A stretch of DNA of 14,549 bases from DASZHC01 sp035938215 (GTDB lineage Bacteria > Verrucomicrobiota > Verrucomicrobiia > Chthoniobacterales > JAFAMB01), in assembly GCA_035938215.1 (NCBI GenBank), contig DASZHC010000070.1, forward strand, positions 1 to 14,549, given 5' to 3'. The notes beneath the pieces were generated by a model, which did no database searches, was not told the DNA's origin, and worked only from the letters and a program-made list of their open reading frames with translations. Position 1 is the first letter of the stretch. Each line of letters opens with the position of its first letter. The position numbers were made by a program, and so were the translations under genes. Shown one piece after another: positions 1 through 7,403 of the stretch.

Positions 1-170
1 ATGAACAGGTAGTTGCCGAGGCCCACGAAGCTTGGCGGGGTAACCCCGTCAAGCTTGTATTTGAGGACCGAATAGACAAGAACCTGGATAAGTGGGTATC
101 CGATTACCAGGAACACCACGAGGACGGCCGGCACGATCAAATACCATGCCAAGCGCCTCTGGCGCTCCAT
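1..170 (-). CDS. Sugar ABC transporter permease, MalF/UgpA-like (N-terminus, runs off the window)
   Basis: The 56 visible codons begin MERQRRLAWYLIVPAVLVVF and continue into the hydrophobic segment LVIGYPLIQVLVYS. This is the usual first transmembrane helix of binding-protein-dependent sugar permeases, followed by the typical PSFVGLGNYLF stretch. The protein would be an inner-membrane channel subunit working with the binding protein encoded 50 bp upstream on the same strand. The ATG at 170 was chosen because AAGGA lies about 10 nt ahead of it. An in-frame GTG seven codons upstream is also possible. The second permease and the ATPase are presumably further left, outside the window. The family call is secure; the substrate is not. 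Confidence 0.86.
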   Translation of the reverse strand, partial: MERQRRLAWYLIVPAVLVVFLVIGYPLIQVLVYSVLKYKLDGVTPPSFVGLGNYLF

Positions 171-220
171 TAGATCAATTTCCTTGGCCACGTTTTTAGT
201 GCCCTCTCTTTCTGCAAGAG

Positions 221-1513
<1,293 letters not shown>

Positions 1514-1755
1514 CGAGAAAGCCTTTCTGGGTAAGGGGTGAACAAAATCAGTAAGCCGTGTTACCTTTGACATGTCAAGGCAACGAAAGTCTTTTTTTGT
1601 CCAGCGATTTTGTACCCCTGACCTAAAATTCTTGTGGGCTGGATGCTTAACCGGAGCGGGTCCTTTCCTAGCGAAGCCGCCCTCAGACCGACGAGATGTA
1701 TGGGGCGCCGTTGCGGTTTTTTTGACTCTTGTCACATTAGTCCGGAGCAAGGGTT
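1514..1755. promoter_or_regulatory. Divergent intergenic region between the sugar-binding protein and the response regulator
   Basis: These 242 bp must carry the promoters of both divergent genes. A perfect 12-bp palindrome TTGACATGTCAA occupies 1567-1578. Read on the minus strand, its TTGACA is a good -35 box, with CTTACT/TTACTG about 17-18 nt further on as a weak -10 for the transporter gene. A palindrome overlapping a -35 box would suit an operator. No convincing sigma-54 (-24/-12) site was seen. Upstream of 1756, GGAG at 1744-1747 serves as the ribosome binding site of the regulator, 8 nt from its ATG. Confidence 0.4.
1522..1528 (-). promoter_or_regulatory. Ribosome binding site that fixes the start of the sugar-binding protein
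   Basis: On the minus strand AGAAAGG stands 8 nt before the ATG at 1513. It favours this start, which opens directly onto a signal peptide, over the longer reading frame reaching 1750. Confidence 0.6.
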
Positions 1756-3075
1756 ATGCGGATACTTGTAATTGACGACGAAAAGAACATCCGGCGGACG
1801 ATGGCGATGGCCCTCGAATCGATGGAACATGAGGTGATCTGTGCAGCGTCAGGCAGGGAAGGATTCAGCGAAATACAAAGGGCAACTTTTGACGTTGTGT
1901 TTCTGGATTTGAAGCTTCACCAGGAGAATGGGCTCGAAGTCCTGGAAGGAATCCTCCGTCTGGCCCCGGAAGCTGTTGTCGTAATCGTGACCGCATTTGC
2001 ATCGATAGAGACCGCGGTCGAGTCGATGCGTTTGGGAGCGTTTGACTATCTCCCAAAACCGTGTACCCCGGAACAGGTTCGTCAACTGTTAGCCAAAATA
2101 GAAAAAACCAGGAGGCTCGAGAGCCGCGTTGCGGCCCTGGAATCGCAGCTAAGTGCAGAAGTGCAGGAGATTGATCTGCACACCGATTCGCAATTGATGC
2201 AGAGCGTCGTGGATATGGCTTTCAAAGCCGCTAACAGCGATGCAACAGTTTTGCTGCTCGGAGAGAGTGGCACTGGCAAAAGCGTGCTCGCTAAGGCGAT
2301 GCACGCTCGAAGCCCCAGAAAACCTGCAGGCTTTGTTACCGTTAGTTGCCCAAGCCTGTCTCACGAACTTCTGGAGAGCGAGCTGTTTGGGCACGTGAAA
2401 GGCGCCTTTACGGGAGCCCTTTCAGATACACAAGGCAAGGTGGCTGCCGCCGAAGGAGGGACCCTCTTTCTCGACGAGATTGGCGATCTTCCGCTAGTGA
2501 TTCAGGCTAAACTTCTACGCCTGCTGCAGGAGCGAGAATATGAACGGGTGGGAGAAACACGGCAGCGAAGAGCCAATGTTCGCGTGATATCGGCGACGAA
2601 TAGCGATTTGGGGCAGGCGGTTCGCGATGGGCGGTTCCGGGAAGATCTGTTCTATCGCCTCAACGTGATAACCATCCGTTTGCCCGCGCTGCGCGATCGC
2701 TATCAGGATCTTGAGCGGATCGCAGGGCGCCAGCTGGATTTCTTTGCACAACGCGCAGGTAAGCAATTTCGTGGGTTCGCTCCTGCTGCGATCGACGCGA
2801 TGCGATCTTATCATTGGCCTGGAAACCTGCGCGAGTTGCGCAACCTGATTGAGCGTGCCGTCATCCTCGGGAGTGGGGATCAAATCGAGCTGGGCGATTT
2901 AACGGAAATCATTCAAACTCGCTCCGAATTGAGGGTTGGAGGGAGGGTCACACTCGAAGAAATTGAAAATGAGCATATCCGAAGGGTGATTTCCAATTCG
3001 CGAACTGTTGACGAAGCTGCCGCGGTGCTGGGCGTCGATCCCGCTACTTTGTATCGCCGTAAGAAGAAGTTGTAA
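1756..3075 (+). CDS. Sigma-54-dependent response regulator, AlgB/NtrC family
   Basis: This 439-residue transcription activator has three parts. A receiver domain (1 to about 115) has acidic pocket D7-D8, phospho-acceptor D51 (FLDLKL), T79 and K101. An AAA+ sigma-54 activation domain (about 143-375) has Walker A GESGTGKS at 169-176, the sigma-54 contact loop GAFTGA at 216-221, and Walker B GTLFLDE at 235-241. A short C-terminal Fis-type helix-turn-helix (about 405-439) ends TLYRRKKKL. The C-terminal block resembles Pseudomonas AlgB more than NtrC. All catalytic motifs look intact, so it should hydrolyse ATP and open sigma-54 promoters. The start ATG has GGAG 8 nt ahead. No histidine kinase is encoded next to it, so it is an orphan in this window. 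Its divergent position next to the sugar transporter could mean local control, but that is inference. Confidence 0.93.
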   Translation: MRILVIDDEKNIRRTMAMALESMEHEVICAASGREGFSEIQRATFDVVFLDLKLHQENGLEVLEGILRLAPEAVVVIVTAFASIETAVESMRLGAFDYLPKPCTPEQVRQLLAKIEKTRRLESRVAALESQLSAEVQEIDLHTDSQLMQSVVDMAFKAANSDATVLLLGESGTGKSVLAKAMHARSPRKPAGFVTVSCPSLSHELLESELFGHVKGAFTGALSDTQGKVAAAEGGTLFLDEIGDLPLVIQAKLLRLLQEREYERVGETRQRRANVRVISATNSDLGQAVRDGRFREDLFYRLNVITIRLPALRDRYQDLERIAGRQLDFFAQRAGKQFRGFAPAAIDAMRSYHWPGNLRELRNLIERAVILGSGDQIELGDLTEIIQTRSELRVGGRVTLEEIENEHIRRVISNSRTVDEAAAVLGVDPATLYRRKKKL

Positions 3076-3090
3076 GCGGACAGGAGAGCA

Positions 3091-3160
3091 GGTCGCATCT
3101 CCGAGGCGACTGATTCCTGGGGTAGCCGGTAGGGTCGCATCTCCGAGGCGACCGGTTTTT
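3091..3160 (+). repeat. Two direct copies of a hairpin repeat; the second resembles a rho-independent terminator
   Basis: GGTCGCATCTCCGAGGCGAC occurs identically at 3091-3110 and 3133-3152, 42 bp apart. Each copy folds as stem GGTCGC / GCGAC(C) around ATCTCCGAG. The second copy is followed by GG and five T residues (3156-3160), the shape of an intrinsic terminator, 58 bp after the regulator's stop codon. Transcription of the regulator may end here. Confidence 0.65.
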
Positions 3161-3196
3161 ACGATGAGGTCCTAGGTTCAGGGTAGCCCATGCCGA

Positions 3197-3223
3197 CGGT
3201 CCGCTCGGAGATCGGACCCTACC
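3197..3223 (-). repeat. Inverted third copy of the TCTCCG-loop hairpin repeat
   Basis: Read on the minus strand this is GGTAGGGTCCGATCTCCGAG followed by CGGACCG. It has the same frame as the copy at 3128-3154 (GGTAGGG, loop ATCTCCGAG). Its stem, however, is GGTCCG/CGGACC (plus-strand arms 3198-3203 and 3213-3218) instead of GGTCGC/GCGACC, so both stem arms changed together. It directly abuts the kdp remnant. Confidence 0.65.
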
Positions 3224-3240
3224 AAAGCGATCCAAATCCC

Positions 3241-4366
3241 GGAGAAGCGACGCCGAGCCAATTGTTTGTTGCCGGCGTAGTGGTTTGCTGGGGAGCGGAA
3301 GCCGCGGGAAATCCGATCGTTCACAAACTGGGCGTGGATGCGGCGGGCGGCAATATGGAGGGAAAACCGATTTCATTCCCGCCCCGGGCGTGACGAAGGA
3401 GCAACTGGCGGATGCTGCACAGTTTGCTTCGCTTGCCGACTTGCTTCGCTTGCCGACGAAACTCCCGAAGGCCGGTCGGTCGTTGTGCTCGCCAAATCCT
3501 ATGGCGTCCGGGCGCGGGAATTCGGCGAATTGCCGAAGGTCACCTTCGTGCCTTTCACGGCTCAGACGCGAATGAGCGGGGTGGATCTGAATGGAACCAG
3601 TTATAGAAAGGGCTCAGCGGATGCTATACGTGGGTTTGTCGGTGGAAAACTTCCGGAACCGGTTGAAAAAGATGTGAAGCTGATATCAAGCACGGGCGGT
3701 ACGCCGCTCGTAGTCGCCAGCCGTGAAAGAGTGCTGGGTACGATCCACCTCAAGGACATCGTGAAAGGCGGTCTGGCTGACAGGTTCGAGCGTTTTCGTG
3801 CCATGGGCATTCGAACGGTCATGATCACTGGAGACAATCTGCTCACCCCGGCGGCAATCGCGAAGGAAGCGGGCGTGGATGATTTCCTGGCTGAAGCAAA
3901 GCCGGAAAATCCAAGTTTGAAGCCGGCCCCGGACGATTTTCTAACAATCATTCGGCGCCAGCAACTGGGGAAGCTGAAGATTTATCTTGGACCTTGTCCG
4001 GGTGTCGGCAAAACCTATCAAATGCTTATCGAAGGGAATCGACTGCGCCGACAGGGCATCGACGTCGTCATTGGCTACGTAGAACCGCACGATCGCCCGG
4101 AAACAACTGCCAAAATAGGTGATTTGGAAATTGTTCCACCGCTGGTTGCCAAATACCTGGAGGCTGCACAGAAAATGGGTGGCCTCGTCATTTCCTTGAA
4201 GCACGAGGATGTAGCACAGGCGTTGATATCTTTCGCCAAGGAATACGGCATTACTCACGTCATCCTGGGTCGCCCCGGCAAGAAAGCCCTCCGATTCTTC
4301 ACCAAACCGCTACGGTATGACCAATTGATGCGAGAATTGCCCGGCGTTGATTTAGTGATCATCTGA
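3241..4366 (+). pseudogene. Remnant of a kdp potassium-transport operon: kdpA, kdpB and kdpD fragments joined by internal deletions
   Basis: Four blocks of Kdp sequence lie in native operon order. About 3250-3366 reads GAEAAGNPIVHKLGVD...GGNMEGK, a middle piece of the channel subunit KdpA. From 3363 another frame reads KTDFIPAPGVTKEQLADAAQ, joining KdpB just after where its phosphorylation motif DKTGT should be. KdpB then continues (ETPEGRSVVVLAK, VPFTAQTRMSGVDL, IHLKDIVKGG, MITGDN) to AEAKPE near 3903. About 3915-4135 is the N-terminus of sensor KdpD (GKLKIYLGPCPGVGKTYQML). About 4140-4366 is the end of its UspA-like domain (DVAQALISFAKEYGITHVIL, ending DLVII). The KdpB membrane helices and phospho-aspartate, all of KdpC and about 200 residues of KdpD are missing. 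Frames differ at the A/B junction and inside B, but the last 300 or so codons are open. It cannot transport potassium. The stop after the Usp domain fits a short cyanobacterial-type KdpD ancestor. Confidence 0.88.
3424..3457 (+). repeat. 17-bp perfect tandem duplication causing a frameshift in the kdpB remnant
   Basis: TTGCTTCGCTTGCCGAC is present twice in a row (3424-3440 and 3441-3457). Removing one copy restores a continuous KdpB reading, QFASLAD followed by ETPEGRSVVVLAK. Adding 17 bp shifts the frame, so this duplication is one of the inactivating events. Confidence 0.92.
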
Positions 4367-4399
4367 TGAATGGCATTCTTGGGCCGATAGCCGGTGAGG

Positions 4400-4455
4400 A
4401 GCGAGGATCTCAGGTTGCGTTGGGAGAAGCGGCGGTTGGGCAAAGCGGCCTCGCT
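4400..4455 (+). repeat. Dispersed repeat bounded by AGCGAGG and GCGGCCTCGCT, 56-bp version
   Basis: It starts AGCGAGG, ends with the 11-mer GCGGCCTCGCT, and its interior (ATCTCAGGTTGCGTTGGGA...) is recognisably the same as 12866-12916, with scattered substitutions and small indels. It lies 34 bp after the kdp remnant. No function is evident. Confidence 0.6.
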
Positions 4456-4531
4456 TTGGACTCTCCGCGAACCGGTTCGTCGTTTGTGGACTTAGCCAGA
4501 GGAAGGTCATTATTGGTGTTGTTCGTTTTGG

Positions 4532-4632
4532 GGGAGGGACGGTCTCCGTGCCGTCCCATTAAATAAAATAATTGTATTCCAACCGCGTAGAAAGGAACGG
4601 AATAGTGGGACGAAACGGAGCCCGTCCCTCCC
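4532..4632. repeat. About 100-bp inverted pair of hairpin repeats with an AT-rich centre
   Basis: The left arm (4532-4558) contains GGGACGG, loop TCTCCGT, then CCGTCCC. The right arm (4605-4632) is its reverse complement with a few mismatches. Between them is an AT-rich 46-bp spacer. Each arm is a hairpin and the pair forms a larger palindrome. It sits between the convergent kdp remnant and symporter gene, so it could terminate transcription from both sides, although neither arm has a clear T tract. Confidence 0.65.
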
Positions 4633-4663
4633 TGGAAAAGAATGGTCAAACGTCAATGCAGGA

Positions 4664-6208
4664 TTAAGAGGCGGGTTTCGCGCCGGCTACAGTTAGTATC
4701 CACGAAGCTGCAAAGCTCACCACAACGTTCGCACTTAGCGCAATCAGCCCGATGTATACCGTATAAGTTTGTCCAGCGAATTGAAGAGGATAGACCGGCT
4801 TCAACTGCATACTTTCTGCCAGAACCGTGCCAATAGTCATTCCTGCAAGCCAGCCGAGCAACAGGCAATTGGCATGGACCCGAGTCCGATAAAGGCCGAA
4901 GACCACAGATGGGAAAATCTGTAGTATCCAGATCCCGCCTAGTAACTGGAGATCGATCGCATATTGGGTGGGAAGAAATATGATAAATGCCAGCGCTCCT
5001 ATCTTCACCAGCAGGGAAACGTTCTTAGCCACGATTGATTCGCCGGTCGGGCTCGTGCCAGGTCGAAGGAACGCCTTCCAGATGTTGCGAGTGAAAAGGT
5101 TGGCTGCGCCGATCGACATAATAGCTGCGGGCACCAGCGCACCGATAGCAATGGCTGCAAAACTGAATCCTGCAAACCAATCCGGAAAGATTTTGTTAAA
5201 CAGGGCGGGAACGACGCCCGTCGGTTTATCCAGTTTAATTCCCGCAGCTATCGCCATATAGCCGAGGAGTGCAATTAAACCTAGCAAGATCGTGTAAAGT
5301 GGCAGGAGAATCGCATTCTTTCGCACGGTGTCGACGCTCGAAGAACTCAAAACAGCCGTCATCGTATGAGGATACATGAAGGCTGCGAGCGCGGAACCCA
5401 AGGCAAGAGACGCGAATGGAAGTGCCTGGGCAGGTTTAAGTAGAAGACCGGTCGCGCTACCCTTGGTTTGGAATGCCTGATCGACGGCGTGGAAAACAGC
5501 GCCATATCCGCCGAGACGAAGCGGGATAATTGCAACTGCGGCAATGACGACGATATAGATCATCACATCCTTGACGAACGCGATCATGGCCGGCGCGCGC
5601 AGACCACTGGTGTAGGTGTATAGTGCGAGAATGATAAAGGCGACGATCAGGGGCGAATCATTAACGACAGTGCCGAGCCACGGAAATTGAGCAACCAGGG
5701 ATTTAACTCCCGGGAATCCGCCTCCCCCGACGCCTAATCCTGCAATGGCGACCTGCATTCCTATCAGTTGCAGGGCGATGTATGGCATTGTCGCAACCAA
5801 CCCGGTTATTGCCACTGCCAAAGCTAGCCATTTACTTGCGAACCTCTCCGCAATATAATCTGCAGCTGTTATATAGTTGTTTTGATGGCACACATTCCAC
5901 AGGCGAGGCATCACAGAAAAAACGATCGGATAGACGATGATTGTGTAAGGAAGCGCGAAGAAGCCGTATGCGCCTAGCGAATAAACGAGAGCAGGAACAG
6001 CAATCATTGTATAGGCGGTATAAAAATCGCCGCCTATCAGGAACCAGGTGATGATTGTGCCGAAACGTCTTCCACCGAGTCCCCATTCATGCAGCTGACC
6101 GAGGTCACCCGATTTCCATCGCGCTGCCACAAACCCTAGCACAGTGACAAGCAGGAAGAAGAAGACGAAAACAAGGAGGGCAGTCCAATTCAGGGGCGCC
6201 GGACTCAT
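4664..6208 (-). CDS. mctP: Sodium:solute symporter, MctP-like monocarboxylate permease
   Basis: This 514-residue inner-membrane protein of the SSS family has about 13 hydrophobic segments. Landmarks are the first helix LLVFVFFFLLVTVLGFVAAR, then EWGLGGRRFG (41-50), GGDFYTAYT (59-67), MPYIALQLIGM (141-151), and later YTYTSGLRAPAMIAFVKD and IFLPTQYAIDLQLLGGIWIL. These blocks match rhizobial MctP, which takes up lactate, pyruvate, acetate and other monocarboxylates with a cation. The frame is open 109 codons further upstream. The ATG at 6208 is preferred because it overlaps the stop of the small membrane protein ahead of it as ATGA and begins directly before the first helix, as in MctP. The overlap implies translational coupling. 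The substrate could be another small organic acid. Confidence 0.92.
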   Translation of the reverse strand: MSPAPLNWTALLVFVFFFLLVTVLGFVAARWKSGDLGQLHEWGLGGRRFGTIITWFLIGGDFYTAYTMIAVPALVYSLGAYGFFALPYTIIVYPIVFSVMPRLWNVCHQNNYITAADYIAERFASKWLALAVAITGLVATMPYIALQLIGMQVAIAGLGVGGGGFPGVKSLVAQFPWLGTVVNDSPLIVAFIILALYTYTSGLRAPAMIAFVKDVMIYIVVIAAVAIIPLRLGGYGAVFHAVDQAFQTKGSATGLLLKPAQALPFASLALGSALAAFMYPHTMTAVLSSSSVDTVRKNAILLPLYTILLGLIALLGYMAIAAGIKLDKPTGVVPALFNKIFPDWFAGFSFAAIAIGALVPAAIMSIGAANLFTRNIWKAFLRPGTSPTGESIVAKNVSLLVKIGALAFIIFLPTQYAIDLQLLGGIWILQIFPSVVFGLYRTRVHANCLLLGWLAGMTIGTVLAESMQLKPVYPLQFAGQTYTVYIGLIALSANVVVSFAASWILTVAGAKPAS

Positions 6209-6402
6209 TTTGTCTTCAGGTAAACGATGTAGATCAGAATCGAAGTGGTCGGAACCCAGACAAACTGGTACCAGTAAAAGAAAGGGAATCCTAGAAGGGT
6301 GGGTTCGATCGAATTGTAAAAAGGCACCCAGAGGAGCGCTACAAAGGGTATCAGCAACAATATCGCCCACGGGCCTAAGGATTTTTCGGGGACCGGGTTC
6401 AT
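6205..6402 (-). CDS. DUF3311 small membrane protein, symporter partner
   Basis: This 65-residue protein has two hydrophobic segments: WAILLLIPFVALLWVPFY (about 12-29) and a second spanning FPFFYWYQFVWVPTTSILIY (about 39-58), ending YLKTK. This size and the PFFYWYQ motif are typical of DUF3311 proteins, which are regularly encoded just before SSS symporters of the MctP type and are thought to be a small accessory subunit. Its stop overlaps the symporter's ATG by ATGA. No clear Shine-Dalgarno sequence precedes its start. The role as an accessory subunit is inference from gene neighbourhood. Confidence 0.85.
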   Translation of the reverse strand: MNPVPEKSLGPWAILLLIPFVALLWVPFYNSIEPTLLGFPFFYWYQFVWVPTTSILIYIVYLKTK

Positions 6403-6452
6403 AGAAGGCTCGGAAGAGCCTAATGACTGGCGCGGCGAGTGGCAAGATGAAT

Positions 6453-6529
6453 GGATCGCTGAGCTCGCTCGGCCGGTAGCGATCCAGATATGGGCGCTTC
6501 GCTCGCGCCTTGCCGACGGCCCATTTTGA
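6453..6529. repeat. Dyad plus dispersed repeat shared with 12562-12603
   Basis: GGATCGCT (6453-6460) and AGCGATCC (6478-6485) form a perfect 8-bp dyad. The next 44 bp (6486-6529), read on the minus strand, contain AAAATGGGCCGTCGGCAAG followed by GCGCGAGCGAAGCGC and ATATCT. Nearly the same sequence stands on the plus strand at 12562-12603, with few substitutions and a 2-bp indel. It fills much of the 163-bp gap between the aldolase gene and the DUF3311 gene. Confidence 0.7.
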
Positions 6530-6565
6530 TCGCAACGAATGGCATGTTATTTCGGGGACAGGACA

Positions 6566-7201
6566 CTAGAGCCTGTTCCGTGATACGGCCAAAAGCTTCC
6601 TTGCCGTCTCGGCGCATTCCTCAATCAGATCTTGCCGATTTTCGCCCGGAACCAGCGCGCTGCCCGCTCCGATGGCATCTGCCCCGGCTTGAAAGAAGAG
6701 CGCGGCGTTTGAAACGTTGATGCCGCCGGTAGCGATCAGGGGTATATTAGGAAACGGACCGCGAAGCTCCTTGAAGTATTGATGCCCGAGTGTGCCGGCG
6801 GGAAAGACCTTAATTGCATCTGCACCAGTCGCATGCGCGGCGAAGATTTCCGTAGGCGTCAATGCACCACAGCAAATCGGAAGATCATGCTCGTGGGCGA
6901 ATCGTACGACCTCAGGATTGAAATTGGGACTGACCAGAAATCTCGCCCCGGCGAACATCGCCTTTTTAGCCAACGAAATAGTCGTGACTGTGCCTCCACC
7001 GAAAACAGTGTTATCGCTTTCCATTTGTTTGGTTGAGCGAAGAAAGTCTTCCGCCTTTTCAGACTCCATCGTCATCTCGATGAATCGAATGCCGCTTTCG
7101 ACGAGCAGTTTGACGCAAACCCGTACGTCCACTTTTGGGCGACGCAAGATGGCGATCACCGGAGATGCCTTGAGTTCGGTCAGGAAATTCTTGCGATTCA
7201 T
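6566..7201 (-). CDS. eda: KDPG/KHG aldolase family protein (2-keto-3-deoxy-6-phosphogluconate aldolase)
   Basis: This 211-residue protein is the usual size of bacterial Eda. As a class I (Schiff-base) aldolase it would cleave 2-keto-3-deoxy-6-phosphogluconate to pyruvate and glyceraldehyde 3-phosphate in the cytoplasm. The family marks are all present: AILR (17-20), the general acid-base glutamate E42 in FIEMTM, the GGGTV turn (68-72), the Schiff-base lysine K131 in AIKVFPAG, and the phosphate-binding ATGGIN loop. Related sugar-acid aldolases (DgoA-type and KHG aldolases) share these residues, so the exact substrate is open. It precedes the DUF3311-symporter pair on the same strand, 163 bp upstream, and may be co-transcribed. 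A link between pyruvate-forming catabolism and monocarboxylate transport is plausible but inferred. Confidence 0.88.
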   Translation of the reverse strand: MNRKNFLTELKASPVIAILRRPKVDVRVCVKLLVESGIRFIEMTMESEKAEDFLRSTKQMESDNTVFGGGTVTTISLAKKAMFAGARFLVSPNFNPEVVRFAHEHDLPICCGALTPTEIFAAHATGADAIKVFPAGTLGHQYFKELRGPFPNIPLIATGGINVSNAALFFQAGADAIGAGSALVPGENRQDLIEECAETARKLLAVSRNRL

Positions 7202-7344
7202 GATATGGGTCTAATCCGTGTAACGAGCAACCAAACGCAATGCCGCAGGGGCCGGTTTAGGCGCGGACCAACATCGACTCTGCACTTCGTTGTCCGCTGT
7301 TGCAAGGAACGTCCGCCCAATTTTCGGGTTGCGAAGGTCGCAAA

Positions 7345-7358
7345 AGCGAGGCCTCGTT
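7345..7358. repeat. Possible minimal version of the AGCGAGG-bounded repeat
   Basis: AGCGAGGCCTCGTT contains the perfect palindrome CGAGGCCTCG (7347-7356). It looks like the two ends of the AGCGAGG.../...CCTCGCT elements at 4400, 12007 and 12832 joined with no interior. It lies in the 202-bp gap between the divergent aldolase and hydrolase genes. This may be chance. Confidence 0.3.
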
Positions 7359-7403
7359 TACCTGAGCTTGACCTATTGTGCTGGTTCGTCCGTATTTAGA
7401 TAT

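Noticed and set aside
1514..1750. N-terminal extension of the sugar-binding protein frame by 79 codons
   Set aside because: The extension is basic, lacks signal-peptide character and covers the divergent promoter region. The ATG at 1513 has a good ribosome binding site and leads straight into a signal peptide.
3091..3152. Possible CRISPR array from two identical 20-bp direct repeats
   Set aside because: There are only two copies, 42 bp apart. The unit is part of a wider family of inverted hairpins, and there are no cas genes.
3915..4366. Intact stand-alone short KdpD gene
   Set aside because: It lacks its own start and about 200 central residues between the P-loop region and the Usp-like end.
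6209..6535. N-terminal extension of the symporter frame by 109 codons
   Set aside because: It overlaps the whole DUF3311 gene in another frame. The ATGA overlap and the MctP-like N-terminus support the start at 6208.
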